Shown piece after piece: positions 1-45,276 of a stretch of 64,000 nucleotides of DNA. Made by a program: the position numbers and the translations under genes. The stretch covers positions 708,001 to 772,000 of the forward strand of contig JAQISU010000251.1 in the NCBI GenBank assembly GCA_029339505.1, written 5' to 3'. Numbering within the stretch: the first letter of the stretch is position 1; each line of letters begins with the position of its first letter. The stretch comes from Unio delphinus (Eukaryota > Mollusca > Bivalvia > Unionida > Unionidae). The notes beneath the pieces were generated by a model that was given only the letters and a program-made list of their open reading frames with translations, searched no databases and was not told the origin of the DNA.

Positions 1-372
1 TGCTTTTAAACTGTCTCTATTTTAATGTGGCTTCTTAGACTACTTTTCTACATTTAATTTCTAAACTGAAATTAGGAGTTGAACGGCATGTCATCTGGTT
101 TTATACATCCAGTATGTATATCAGACTAATATTAAACACCATTTTGGGGTTCAAAATCACACACTGACATCTTAGACTAAATTAATACTCAATCTGACAT
201 GCTTTCTAGCTTTAAACAGATGGATGATGATTGATGGACAACAGATGATGGGTGGCCGATGGATAACAGAAGGCAACAAATCTAAAACTCATTCTATACA
301 GAACTCATCAATGATTCCTTGCCGAAACTAACATTTTCTTCTGGACATCAAATACAACTCTTCCAGTACAAA

Positions 373-973
373 TTAACACATTAACCCCTAGCAACAAGTT
401 TACAAGGCATGAGGAAGTTGCCTACTTCCAAGGCCTTCATGATACACCAAAGTGGGTGGTATTATAGAAAAGTAGACAGTTTTTCAATGATACCAAATAA
501 TCTGGACATTTTAGTTGTACTACAAAATACAGGGGGGAAAACCTAAGCTTTTGGACCAATTTATTTTTCCACCCAAAATTTCGTCCATGGTTGGAGTCCG
601 ATTTTGTGTCCCGATTTCAGACTTTATGGCCTCAAATCTATGGGGAACAAGTCTGGAGTGCATACAGACAAGTGAACCTGTTCAAAAAGTAGGATAAGAT
701 GGGCATTTTGAATAAAGAGTCTTCTCCATATGAAAATTATGGGTCCGTTAAGCAAAAAAAAAAAAAAAAAAAGTCCAATTTTTTATCTTCTACTCATGCA
801 CCAGCAAACTAACCAATGAAAAACATTTTCTTTAGCACAATTAGCCATTTGTCTAATGGAACATTGCTTGCAAGTCAATGTATTAGGATGTATTCAGAAA
901 TAGTCCCCAAAATGTCTTTCTCACTCGCATTTCATGCGAAAACAGCAAAAACCTCCAGGGATTAATATGTTAA
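373..973. mobile_element. TTAA-flanked non-autonomous DNA transposon (piggyBac-type target), copy 1
   Basis: Bounded by TTAA at 373-376 and 970-973. Ends are inverted repeats: CACATTAACCCCTAG at left and the reverse complement of CCAGGGATTAATATG at right, which matches CATATTAATCCCTGG. It is a shorter, uninterrupted relative, in reverse orientation, of the element at 55171-57852, matching it over several blocks (e.g. 790-915). It carries only fragments of reading frame and an A-run at 756-773. TTAA duplication is the piggyBac signature; the transposase family is inferred. Confidence 0.7.
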
Positions 974-1231
974 GAGTAGTATTCTGTTTGGAATCCAATG
1001 CCTCCATCATGAACAAGAGTCCCAAATTGGGACAGACACTCAACTGACCAAATGCTAATAAAGTATTTATTCTGGATGATTTCCTTGTACTCTGCATTTC
1101 AAACATTATGACAACTGCTACAATCAAATGAAATTTAAAGCTATTGCAGAAAATGTCCTCAGCATTAAAAATATAATAAAATAAGATGCCAAAAAGTTTA
1201 AAAAGGAAAACCTGCAGTCATACTAACTCAC

Positions 1232-34445
<33,214 letters not shown>

Positions 34446-34754
34446 TACTTGATTGGTAGACTGCTATACTGATAGGCTCCTAGTCACTTGGTCAATATCA
34501 CTGGAATGATGATGAAATAAAGACAAATTAGCAATGGCTGGACAGATACACAGACAGTTCTGTTAGTCTGACTCAGATATATATATACCGAAGAATTTAA
34601 ATGCCTCACAATCTTTTCAAGTGACTCAGAAGTGTTGATTTCATGCATATATAGTGACTATATAAAGGAATTAAATTAGCATCATTTTATTCTTCAGTTA
34701 TAGTTCAGTCTTGCGAGAGTCATAAAATAAATTTTGATTTATATATGCATGTGT

Positions 34755-35200
34755 GCATTTAATTTCATGTATGTAAATAATAAAGATCTCATTACATGAA
34801 TGTGAACAATGTGGAAGATCTCATTACATGAACATGAACAATGTAAATTTCATTTAGAGGTATGTGAAATGCTTAACTATGCATACTTGGACGTAAATAT
34901 TTGATCTGGGACACAGAAAATCACCCATGCAGGAGCCCTCCATACATATGCAAATAGCTGGGCGGCAAATTCAAAGATTTGCCAGTCTTACTTTAACAAC
35001 CTACTGAGTGGGAGAATGTGTTGATTACTTTATCATTTTAGCTGTGCTGATATTTACAATGACAGAATTCTTGTTTAAAATACCCCCAGATGTGCCTGCT
35101 GTATTTATGAGAGTACACTGAAAGGACACAATGCAATAGCTGGGCAGCAAGTTGAAAGACTTTGACTAGCAGCTTGTGTGGGAAAATGTTCTGACATTTA
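34755..35200. repeat. Diverged repeats upstream of DISP3-like gene
   Basis: 34755-34850 has two short copies of GATCTCATTACATGAATGTG AACAATGTGG, also present at 35730-35800. 34930-35010 and 35075-35195 are two copies of one segment (AATAGCTGGGCGGCAAATTC / AATAGCTGGGCAGCAAGTTG) whose reverse complement occurs inside the TIR element at 45276-46571 (about 45900-45990). They are fragments of a dispersed element. Confidence 0.6.
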
Positions 35201-35244
35201 TTTACTATGACCGAATTCAAAGACAGTAAGATCCCAAGATGTAA

Positions 35245-35904
35245 ATGTGGTTATTATACCAGTACATCAGAACATTACCTTCCATTATTGCATTCATTTC
35301 TGATTGTAGCCAAATAAATACAACCCCAATGTTTCCACGACTCAAGATATGGCGGCCTATTCTGCACATGACTTTGAAAAGATGTAACATTTATGCATCA
35401 GGTTATGAAAATGAAATAAAGTACTTTGGAGTCCTTCTGTCTGCATTTCAGCCAAAAACTGAGTTTTCAACAAAAACAACACTTGATCCAATGTTTACAG
35501 AAATGATGTATCATTGTGCAGAATTACCAGACATACCGAATAGGCTGACATGGTTGTACATGTCAATGTTATACAGAATGTGGAAATTAAACTCAATGGC
35601 AACATACAGTTCTTCTTATCTACAAAGCTTAACATTGTCTAGGATGGGACTGCAACATTTACTTGTGGGACTTCTATTTTTACCAAAATGGGAATCCTGG
35701 ACTCCTAGTTTTAAAATCCTAGCGAGAAATCTGTCATTACATGTATGTGAACAATGTGGAAGATCTCATTACATTTATGTTAACAATGTTGATCTCTTCT
35801 CATGTATCAACACATTACATAAAAATATTCCTGTATTCTATACATATAATTTTATTTTTATTATTCTTATTTATATTATTTATTCTGCTGCAACATTGAC
35901 ATAG
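35245..35904 (+). CDS. Unrecognised 219-codon ORF
   Basis: An unusually long open frame for this AT-rich region, without tandem repeats. The product is mixed in character: a basic N-terminal half (FPRLKIWRPILHMTLKRCNI), a central helical part (LPDIPNRLTWLYMSMLYRMW), a possible metal-binding VCEQCGRSHY at about residue 168, and a hydrophobic C-terminus (FIFIILIYIIYSAATL). I do not recognise a family. No introns, TIRs or RT neighbours are evident, though its 3' part shares sequence with 34755-34850, and fragments of another element lie directly upstream. It could be a lineage-specific gene, a retrocopy of an unidentified mRNA, or part of a transposon. Confidence 0.3.
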   Translation: MWLLYQYIRTLPSIIAFISDCSQINTTPMFPRLKIWRPILHMTLKRCNIYASGYENEIKYFGVLLSAFQPKTEFSTKTTLDPMFTEMMYHCAELPDIPNRLTWLYMSMLYRMWKLNSMATYSSSYLQSLTLSRMGLQHLLVGLLFLPKWESWTPSFKILARNLSLHVCEQCGRSHYIYVNNVDLFSCINTLHKNIPVFYTYNFIFIILIYIIYSAATLT

Positions 35905-36096
35905 TACATTTCCTATCAAACATTCACTATGCATAACTTTATGTGTAAGTAATTTTTATTATAAATTCTAGTATCTGGTTTTCTGTTATGAATGATTCTG
36001 TCCTGGGTCCTTGGCCAGGAATTAGGTCAAGGTACTTTGGTTCTCCATAAAAGTAAAACAAACAAGCAGTTATGCAGAATGTGCCATCTCTGATTA

Positions 36097-38603
36097 CAGG
36101 GTTCATACTGAACTATGGATGATAAATTCAAAGACTTTTCCCAAACTTTCAAAGACCACAAACAGAGATTTCCAAGACCTATTTTTGCTAATATTGTGTA
36201 TACAGGTTATATGAGAAAAATGAACGCCAAATACTACAATATTGATTACTGATTAAAGTCAAACTATAATTAATTTCCTAAAATTGTATTATAATTATCT
36301 GGAAGATAGGTTAACATCTGTTGTTCTTTCAGAAATATGTAACATACGTGTCAGATTTAATGCAAAATAAATTGTTCTCTTAACAGACATCAGCATTGCT
36401 TTAAATGCATTATTAAATTTGCTTTCATTTCTCTTCAATCATTTTGGAATAAGACGCTACCACTGTCATCTCTTCCTCTGCTTTTCTCCTAAGAGCATTT
36501 GACTCTGTGACAAGCACAATGGGTCCTTTTAACTTTGCCTCTTCTGCTTTCTGCACAGAGGAAGCATGTAGGCTGGCAATGTTAGCTTCAAGAGGCAGTT
36601 TTCTGGCTTTAAGTTCTTCCACTTCATCCAAGGCTTACTCCCGTTTCTTTCCACTTTGGTTTTTCTCATCCTTCTCTGCTTTCTTTTTATCCAGATAAGC
36701 ATGGTACTTATGTCTTGCAAAGGAGCCACGTGTCATCATTTCATTGCTAATGATGATTTCCAAAGGTCCACCTGCTTTTTTCATTGTGTCAATGATTAGC
36801 CCTTGAGCTCCGAGGCTTTCTCTGCTGAGGTTCTCAACAGATATGTTTGTTGACAGAAAATCCTCTCTCCACTGTTGCCTGCCCGTGTGACAACATTTTC
36901 TGGAGACCACACCAAAGCTCGACATATTCCTTTCATTTGTAAAGAACAGAATAAAACACCTCATCAAAGTTGGGCGTGTTTTTTTCTCTATTTTTTAAAA
37001 ATAAACATTATCTATAAATCTAGTAATATTTCAAGCACTTCAAAGTACTGGGCAAAACAGGCTCAATTATAGTCCAACTATACCAACCCGTTTGTTTCTT
37101 TGGAAAGTCCGTTAATCATGAAATATGCAGGAGATGGCAGTATTAGTGCCATTCTGGTCACATTCAGGTTAGAAATTATAAATCACTAATTCAGGTGACT
37201 TAGCTCTGTGCACTTTTTATCATTTAATTATTTTCGTTATTGAAATCGATATGGGTACAAACAAACGGGGATGTATAGTCAGACTATAGATATACAAATC
37301 AATTTCGGCAATGTGATTTTAATTTATTTTTTTAATACTATTGGGGAAAAAGTCGAGGGTCGGCAATGAGAAACGGGGATATTCCGTCAACTGGAAATAC
37401 GTTTTTTTTTTAATTCTTTTATTTATTTACCTAATCAAATGACTTGACTTCTTAAAGTTAAAGCTTCACAGCACACGTTTTTTTTTAAATATACTCACAA
37501 TTCAAGAACAACAACTCTTGCTTAACTCTACTATAGTGTACGCATGCGCACTTTGAAACTGTTTATCCGTGAATTGAATTTATTACAATGTATGTTTTTA
37601 TATTAAACCAAGGAACATTATTATGTAGAACAAAATTTTCGAAAATGATTTTTGTCCCTCAAACGTGTGAAATAAACCGACGGTGTAAGTAAATTTAAAC
37701 GGGCACTCTTTTGCCTTATCTCCCAAATCATCACATTAAACAATATCTTATTTTATACCCGAAGAGTAATGAGTTAACATTATTTTACCCAAAGTTACCA
37801 ATAGCTTACACTTCTGCATCTTCGTTCCACTAAATGAACAGTATGTAGTTACTAATTTGCATGGACTCCTATTGAAGCCAAGTTGCTCGTCTTTTAACAC
37901 AATGTACAAAACGTCTTTCGTTTACATAATTTATCCTTTTGCAGCCATTCCTTGTATTTCTCTTGTTCAAGCCAGATATCGTTGAAAGACCAAAGACCTG
38001 GCATTTTTAAACACTGAACTTGCAGAAGATGTAAATCGAATGAACAAATTTTGAATTCTCGAGCGTGAAACTTTCGCGAACTTTCTACGTAGAATTAGTG
38101 TAATTAACATTTTGATTGGCTAAAAGTGATGGACTCGTCCAATCAAATTGAACTATTCGTCGAACGAAAGAAGCCAGGAAAACCAGCTATATCCGAAGCT
38201 AACGACCTTGGGCAATTTTATTGGTGACTTCCTTTGATGAAGTGTGTAGCGGCACCGTCTTGCTTTGATGAAGAGTGCATGTGTGATTGAAGTCGCCGCC
38301 GAAGCATACTTTGGATGGCCAAACAAAACAAAGCCTCTTTTGTTAATGCGGCGGAAATAAACTGAACGGGTCATCAAAAGAAAGAAACCAGGATAACTAG
38401 GTTACATCTGAATCTAACAACCTCGGATAATTTTATTTGTGATTCTGGAAAGAAATTAATTTTTGGGGGGTTTATTTCAATTTTCAAAGACTTTTAAAGA
38501 CCTCAGGGTAATATGCTCGATTTTCCCAAACTTTCAAGGCCTTGAAAATGCTACCTCGTTTTTCCCAAACTCTCAAAGACTTTCAAAGACCGTACGAACC
38601 CTG
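36097..38603 (-). mobile_element. hAT-superfamily transposon relic, 5-bp TSD GATTA
   Basis: Left end CAGGGTTCATACTGAAC and right end, reverse complement CAGGGTTCGTACGGTC, are classic hAT termini. They are bordered exactly by GATTA on both sides (36092-36096, 38604-38608); 5-bp TSDs characterise the hAT5 group. Subterminal repeats of CTTTCAAAGAC/TTTCCCAAACTTTCAAA lie inside both ends. The left part, minus strand, keeps a broken C-terminal transposase frame (36425-36967). Within 37000-38480 only an ~80-bp direct repeat (38165-38250, 38365-38445) was noticed. Confidence 0.82.
36425..36967 (-). pseudogene. hAT transposase C-terminal (dimerisation) region, interrupted
   Basis: The frame reads SVENLSRESLGAQGLIIDTM, then ARHKYHAYLDKKKAEKDEKN, an in-frame TAA at 36632-36634, then ALDEVEELKARKLPLEANIA and VTESNALRRKAEEE. 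The V.NL...SL.AQ.L..D pattern, the basic linker, and the coiled coil with SNALRRKA are typical of the C-terminus of a hAT transposase class common in invertebrates (from memory). The N-terminal part, including the catalytic core, is absent or unrecognisable, and the beginning of this frame looks frameshifted. It cannot encode an active transposase. Confidence 0.65.
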
Positions 38604-38608
38604 GATTA

Positions 38609-40134
38609 TAGCTGACAAATGTTTGTGATTCTGACCCAATTACAAAACATACATGTAGTTTACACATTCTGAGACTAATTTCAACTGCTCTTTATTTTTA
38701 TTTTCTGTATGTAAATTTAAAAAACTGGTAATTGTGATATGATTTTTCTGGAAGCAGTGCTCATTCCACATAGTCAATGAGACTCCTACTTAACATTTTA
38801 TAAATAAAAAAAATTATGTCCATAAAAACAATAACTATACTATAATAACCAAATACAATAATGCCATGAAGAAAATAATTCACAATGTCTTGTATAAAAA
38901 TACTTTACTCACAATAACTTGGCACATATCTGTACAGGAATTTCTACTGTATCTGCCACTGTCTGCGAAATTACACATCTAGCTGAAATTTTAACAAATT
39001 TACTTACACAAAGCGAGTGAACTCTCTGATTGCCATAGTGTTTTGTTTCATTTACTTGCACAGAGCAATTTAACTCTCAGTTTGCCAAGATATGTTACAA
39101 CTCTAAGGTCTTAAACTATGTAGCAGAATAATTTAAACATTTTTTTGTAACATTCAAATATTAATTATCTAAGTTACAAAGTGAACATTTAAAAGTAACT
39201 TTAAGTATTGTGAATTAAATCCCAAATAATCCTAATTCAATCACAAGTCCAAAAGTATTGAGTGTTCTAAATGAATTTCGTTATGTAATATGCTACTGTA
39301 CCAATATTCTTGAAAAGGTCAACATGCCAACAGTCTTGATGTATCACAATGATATATAATCCATAATGTCTTTGACTGAATTTAAAATAATCCCAAAACA
39401 CTGATTTTATCCAAAATACCAATGTGCACGTTGTAACTGCAATAAATAACATTTAAATAAATGATTCCTCTCAAACTATATCTGAACACAATGGAATATG
39501 TATCCAGACACTGATCTTGAGTTTGGAACGAATAATTTTATTTATCAGAACCTTATATAAAAGCTGAAGATACAATAAGATGACCAGGATATGTGTCATT
39601 CCCTAGCAAATTCACTTCCAGAAATACAAAACTGATCCAAGGTCAGGTCTTGAACTTAGATTCGCGTAAGCATCATGATAAATTTCTGATAGACAATAGA
39701 ATTTTCAGCAGAAAACTCAGGCTCTGACTCAAATCCAAGTAAACATATTTGTTTGAAAATGACATTAGTCAGGTAGACCAAAACTCCTACCCTAAATTAT
39801 GGACAAAGGTGAAACACAATACAAATATATATAAAAAGTATCATATTTAATTGGTCAAATATTTTTTCAGCACATAGAATAATAAACCTACATGATTTTG
39901 TTGAAGTGGATCCTACATATTATCCCTGTTATGACATATGCATTAAAGGAAAACAATGTTCAAATGAAGCCACAAAAACGGACTAGATTCGCTACATCCA
40001 TACAAATATGGTTACTATTTTATAAACAAGCAAGGCCAATCATTATAATAATTCTAGTATTCCTTAATGTTTGCCTTACCGGTCATAATATAAGCCCAGA
40101 AACACCATCACTTCACTCCTAATAATCTTTATCT
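38609..40134. other. Intergenic sequence without recognised content
   Basis: AT-rich; no element ends, exons or repeats seen. Confidence 0.45.
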
Positions 40135-40930
40135 TGATTAGTCCTGTATTATAATGCCTGAATTAGTTCTAATGCCATTACTTTAGGGCTATAATGCCTT
40201 GATTAGTTTGGTGTTTTAGTACTTTGATTAGTTTGGTTCTATCATGCCTTGATTAGTTTGGTGCTATAATGCTTTGATTAGTTTGGTTCTATCATGCCTT
40301 GATTAGTTTGGTGCTATAGTGCCTTCATTAGTTCGCTGCTATCATGCCTTGATTACCTTGGTGCTATAGTGCCTTGATTACTTTGGTGCTATCATGCCTT
40401 GATTAGTTTGGTGCTATAGTGCTTTGATTAGTTTGGTGCTATAATGCCTTGATTAGTTTGGTGCTATGCCTTGATTAGTTTGGTGTTATAGCGCTTTGAT
40501 TAGTTTGGTGCTATAATGCCTTGATTACCTTGGTGCTATAATGCCTTGATTACCTTGGTGCTATAATGCCTTGATTAGTTTGGTGCTATTGTGCCTTGAA
40601 TAGTTTGGTGCTATAGTGTTTTGATTAGTTTGAATGCTATAATGCCTTGATTAGTCTCATAATATATTATAGTGCTTTGATTAGTTTGTTACTATAATGT
40701 CTTCATTAGTTTGGTGCTATAGTATCTTCATTACTTTGATGCTATAATGGATTGATTACTTTGGTAATGTACTATAATGCCATGATTAGTTTGGTGCTAT
40801 AATGCCTAGATTAGTGTTGGTGCTATAGTGTCTTCATTACCTTGTTGCTATAATGGATTGATTACTTTGGTAATGTATTATAATGCTTTGATTAGTTTTG
40901 TGCCTTGATTAGTGTGGTGTTTGACTGCCA
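40135..40930. repeat. ~25-bp minisatellite, ~30 copies
   Basis: Unit GCTATAATGCCTTGATTAGT TTGGT with frequent substitutions (GATTACC, TTCATTAG, GTGCTATAGTG). Copies become less regular after 40620. Confidence 0.93.
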
Positions 40931-41859
40931 AGACATTATGCACTGTACAGCATCAACAATTTGTGTAAAAGGTCATAAGGAGCTGCAAATTATTTTAATC
41001 TGATTAATAAATAATATCTTAATCTGTGCTGTACTTGGTTACAATAGTAAATATATTTTTTATTAGGTCCGACTGTTTCATTTAATAATTTTGCCAATAT
41101 ATTCATCTGTTATAAGTGTTGTGGTGGTAAAAATATAAATTTACACTATCTTTAAACTTAATATTCTATTAACTAAAAAAATATTTTCTATTTAGTTTGA
41201 TATTATAAATGTTAAAAATTCAGTCTTGATATGTATTACAGCAACGAGTATGTGCTTTTCTATTTTCCTTTCCATCCTGTTGAAGTGGAGCCCTCCTCAG
41301 CTAATGCCAGAGACACCCCGAAACAGACTTGGAACTCCTGAGTTGAGAGCCCTGCACCAATAGCTGCTATATAAACATACACAAACAAGCAAGCACACTC
41401 GCAAAATGATAAGTGGATATGGTAAATAATTTGCAAATCCATACCAATATCCCAGGTAAGTTCCAACATCTCGATCGATCGAGAAATGACCTCCCCAAAT
41501 GTCTGCCATAACTTAAAACCCATTTAAAATGGTCTATTTGTCAAAACAGCCTTACAAAAGCAATATTTTCAACATGTGAATCAACTGTGTGGAGATCAAC
41601 TTCCTAGTTACTGTGTGTTCGTATACGATCTGAATTTTAAGTTCAACCTGTAATACTTCAGGTTTTTTTAGACTGGAATCCCAAACTGTATAAGCGTATT
41701 TTAAGACTGGTCTCATTCTCTTAAAGTGAATTCTAACGGGTTATTTTAATTTCAAATTCAGTTACCTTTTATATCTAAAATGGATGGCGTTTGTTTTCTG
41801 TTGACATTCTGGATCGAATTTAATAAGAGGGACAAAATGAAAGCACCTCAAATGATTAA
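40931..41859. other. Intergenic stretch with one small unassigned frame
   Basis: Two overlapping minus-strand frames at 41260-41523 (starting MGFKLWQTFGE and MADIWGGHFS) are open for 70-87 codons; neither matches anything I know. A first exon of an unknown gene is conceivable but unsupported. Confidence 0.3.
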
Positions 41860-41868
41860 TTTTGGCGT

Positions 41869-41956
41869 TAGTCTGGTTTCCTGACCTCTATCCACTACGT
41901 TACTCTTTCTCATAACGAAGAGTAACGGAGTGGAGAGCGGTCAGGGAACCAGACTA
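41869..41956. mobile_element. 88-bp foldback element with 9-bp TSD TTTTGGCGT
   Basis: Almost entirely palindromic: begins TAGTCTGGTTTCCTGACC and ends GGTCAGGGAACCAGACTA, with arms of about 39 bp having about four mismatches and a short loop near TTCTCATAACG. Flanked by TTTTGGCGT at 41860-41868 and 41957-41965. TAG...CTA ends and the 9-bp TSD are shared with the hairpin at 53441-53540. Confidence 0.82.
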
Positions 41957-42394
41957 TTTTGGCGTAAGCGTCACAAGATCATTGTTCTCTGTTGCACTCA
42001 CAGTTGCACTCAATTCGTGATACGAACCAAAATAGAACTTTTCCGAACCACCTTAAATACGCGTCGAAACAAAATTGAGTCCGGTACGTATGACATTATT
42101 CCGGATTATTCCGTTTAAATGTTTTTGATAAACTTACATAAGATCGACTCCATTTTGTTCAAAATCGAGGTAAAACGAACAGAAAATCTTCTAATAATTA
42201 CATGGATGTGGAGTTAATATATAAATTAATTCATACTGACGACAAACATTGTAGATTTATAATGATTTAGTTTCGTTTTACTTCCAAATTTATAATGTAT
42301 TTCTCCCTGCTTTTAAAATTTATCTTCTGGGGAAAAAAAGTAAAAGCTCTTCAATTTGCTTACCATTAAATGTAGAAATAACATTTAGTTTTGT

Positions 42395-43270
42395 TTCACG
42401 AGTTGATGCCAAAATAAATTGTTATTTACACTAACCATCTTATACCAACCCCAGTAAGTTAAAGTAAGTACTATTCCTTATTTTAGACGAAACGGTTGTC
42501 ACGTTTTTACAGTGTACTTCAGGTTTCCTTTTATGATCCGTACATATAATCAACATTACTTGTTAAAAGAAAACTAGAAATAGTGCAGGTCAGAACAAAG
42601 GACAAACACCTTTATTGTTACATTGAAATTCGTGTCCCAACCAGGTGCGCAACAGGTACAATATGGGCATTCGCATAATAAATAATAACATCTCCGCTGT
42701 GAACCAAACCAACTTCATCGATCTTTTATCAAAATATATCTACCATTTTAAGTAGGATATTTAAAATTCAGTGTGCAGCATACATCAACAAATTTCACAC
42801 GGTTCCTGATTTTCATGTTATTTAACTAGCACCAAAGATTAAAGCACCAGAGCTATAAAGTACCGTATCAATTTTTGCATCCGTGCTCAGAACCAGTTTT
42901 TATTTATTTCTCTCTATAAAAAGCCTGAGACACATTTGTACACGTCACGATATCTCCATGTAGATAATTTAACATCTCTTCATCATTAGGTATTCGAATT
43001 TAGCCGGTTTATTCTTAAATCATTGACCACAAGAAGTGGTTCCTATGCAAGGTGCCTACACGTTTTTTTTTTTTTTAAGCGATCTGTCAGCGCTCAGAAC
43101 CTCGACCTTCTTACCACAGCCTGTCACAACACAAGTTGATGCCAGAATAAACATCAGTAAAACTATTTTTTTAATAATAACCATCTCATACTAACAACCA
43201 GTAAATGAAAGGATTCTTCCTTCTTTTACACAAAATATGTATCACGAGGGTATATAGTGTACTACGGAGA
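42395..43270. repeat. Two diverged copies of a ~140-bp repeat and AT-rich filler
   Basis: 42395-42530 and 43125-43265 share GTTGATGCCA.AATAAA, ACCATCT.ATAC.AAC and TAGTGTACT-like blocks in the same order. The sequence between shows nothing recognisable except a poly-T run at 43062-43077. Confidence 0.45.
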
Positions 43271-43311
43271 GTTCCAGCTGAAAAGAGCTCTTCGAGATAA
43301 CTAACAAACTA

Positions 43312-45059
43312 ATGTCAAGGAATAAATGTACACCACTTCCAACGACCTTTTCTCCACTAGACCTACCAGACCAATTTGAAAATTTCTTCAATGACAAAGT
43401 TCAAACCATTAGAGATTCGCTTGACAGCACAATTTCAACTGATTCGTCACCATACAAGTATGATGCAGAATTTCAGCGACAACCGTTAGGAGCATTTGAA
43501 CCTGTTTCTATAGATTTAGTACGGACAATCGTGATGAAAAGTGCACCAAAGTCTTGTGAACTTGATCCAATTCCGACATCACTGCTGATTGAGTGCTTAG
43601 ACCCAATATTGCCTTCACTAACTGATGTTATTAATATCTCTCTCTCATCAGGGGAATTCCCATCATTTTTCAAAACTGCCATCGTAAAGCCACTGCTGAA
43701 AAAACCAACACTGGACCATAACGATTTAAAGAACTTCCGCCCAGCTTCTAAACTCCCTTTCATATCAAAAATCTTAGAAAAGGTTGTTCTAACTCAACTT
43801 GTATCTCATTTGAATTCAAACAGTCTTTTTAGCAATGTACAGTCTGCATATCGCCCTTGACACAGTACGGAAACTACTCTTCTGAAAGTATTTAGTGACA
43901 TTCTCTCTGCTTTGGATAGTGGAAAGATTACAGTCCTCACTCTCCTGGATTTATCTGCAGCATTTGACACAATAGACCATGATATATTACTTCACCGTCT
44001 CCAGCATGTATTTGGCATTCAGAATATAGCCTTACAGTGGTTTAAGTCCTACTTAGTCAACAGGACACAAATTATATCTGCAAATGGAACACACTCCAGC
44101 CCAGTTGACGTATGTTGTGGTGTGCCACAGGGATCTATTCTTGGACCTGTTCTCTTCATTCTGTACACTCAGCCACTCTCAAGTGTCATAGATCATCACT
44201 CAGTGTCGCACCAATTGTACGCTGATGACACCCAAATATACAAGTCTAGCCACCCAACTGAAGTTGATGCTACCATCCATGGAGTAGAGAAGTGCATTTC
44301 GGATGTGAAATCATGGATGACATGTAACAAGCTGCAGATGAATGATGATAAAACTGAGTCTATTCTGATCACAACACAAAGACATCCTTTACCTCAGACA
44401 ATAAATATCAGCAACACCAACGTTAAATTCTCACAGTCAGTACGGAATCTAGGCGTTACTCTAGACAGTACTCTCACATTGCACCAACATGTCATGAACA
44501 TCTGCAGGGCTGCATATCTTGAATTGAGACGCATCATTTCCATTCGTAAATATCTTTCAGTTGATGCCATAAAACACTTGTGTGTTCATTAGTACTTTCA
44601 AGACTGGACTATTGTAACTCAGTTCTGTCTGGTTCATCACAATATTTACTCCAGAAACTTCAAAAAGTTCAAAACACAGCTGCACGGATCATCTTTAGAG
44701 TACCTCGATCAGAGCATACCTCACCACTGCTCTGTACCCTACACTGGCTATCAATTCGATACAGAATAAAACACAAAATTTGTTCTCTGTGCTATATTTC
44801 AATGACAGACTCCAGTCCAACATACCTATCCAGCCTCACCCATGTCTATACACCAGCTAGATCCTTACGCTCTTCTTCTGATAATTGTATACTCATTGTT
44901 CCCAAGGTGAAATCAAAGTCATATGGACAACGTTCATTTGCACACCAGAGCCTGGCGACGTGGAACGAATTGCCCATTGAAATTAGACACAAAGATACAG
45001 TAGTCCCTTTTAAGAGTGCTCTCAAGACTCACCTGTTTCGACTGCAGGGACAACCTTAG
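43312..45059 (+). pseudogene. Reverse transcriptase ORF, broken by one stop and one frameshift
   Basis: Seen in order: an N-terminal RT part with LKNFRPASKLPFISKILEKV and QSAYRP; an in-frame TGA at 43858-43860; HSTETTLL; the A-box Asp in LLDLSAAFDTIDHDILLHRL; GVPQGSILGPVLF; the catalytic YADDTQIY at about 44218; NLGVTLDSTLTLHQH; a one-base frameshift near 44570-44590; then LDYCNSVLSGSSQYLLQKLQ and the conserved LHWLSIRYRIKHKICSL. It replicates by target-primed reverse transcription in active relatives; this copy is inactive, with just two lesions and so not very old. Confidence 0.92.
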
Positions 45060-45211
45060 TGACCTAATCATGTTTTGTATCTTATATGTTTTCAGCATGT
45101 TTTTATGTTTTCCAATTTCATTGTTTTTGTCATTTTTTTTCTGTAGTGTAGTCATATCTTTATTGATGGTGTAAAGCGCTTAGAGCTTTGAAAGATTAGG
45201 CGCTATACAAA

Positions 45212-45214
45212 GTC

Positions 45215-45275
<61 letters not shown>
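45212..45275. repeat. (ATT)n tail of the retrotransposon
   Basis: Trinucleotide run at the 3' end of the L2/CR1-like element, interrupted by the next element. Confidence 0.93.

Positions 45276-45276
<1 letters not shown>

Larger units (their letters stand above)
43312..45275 (+). mobile_element. 5'-truncated L2/CR1-like non-LTR retrotransposon
   Basis: Encodes the reverse transcriptase and C-terminal part of an L2/CR1-clade ORF2, lacking the upstream endonuclease. The 3' UTR ends with GTAAAGCGCTTAGAGC, GGCGCTATACAAAGTC and an (ATT)n tail (45212-45275), the usual 3' signature of such elements in molluscs. The tail continues after the TIR element (46574 onward, TTATTATTC), so that element inserted into it. 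A second, older fragment of the family lies at 25690-26970. Confidence 0.9.

Noticed and set aside
35038..35220. 60-codon minus frame
   Set aside because: Lies in transposon-like repeat fragments shared with 45900-45990.
41260..41523. Possible first exon of an unknown minus-strand gene (MGFKLWQTFGE or MADIWGGHFS)
   Set aside because: Two competing frames, an unconvincing donor and no recognised family; noted only as a possibility.
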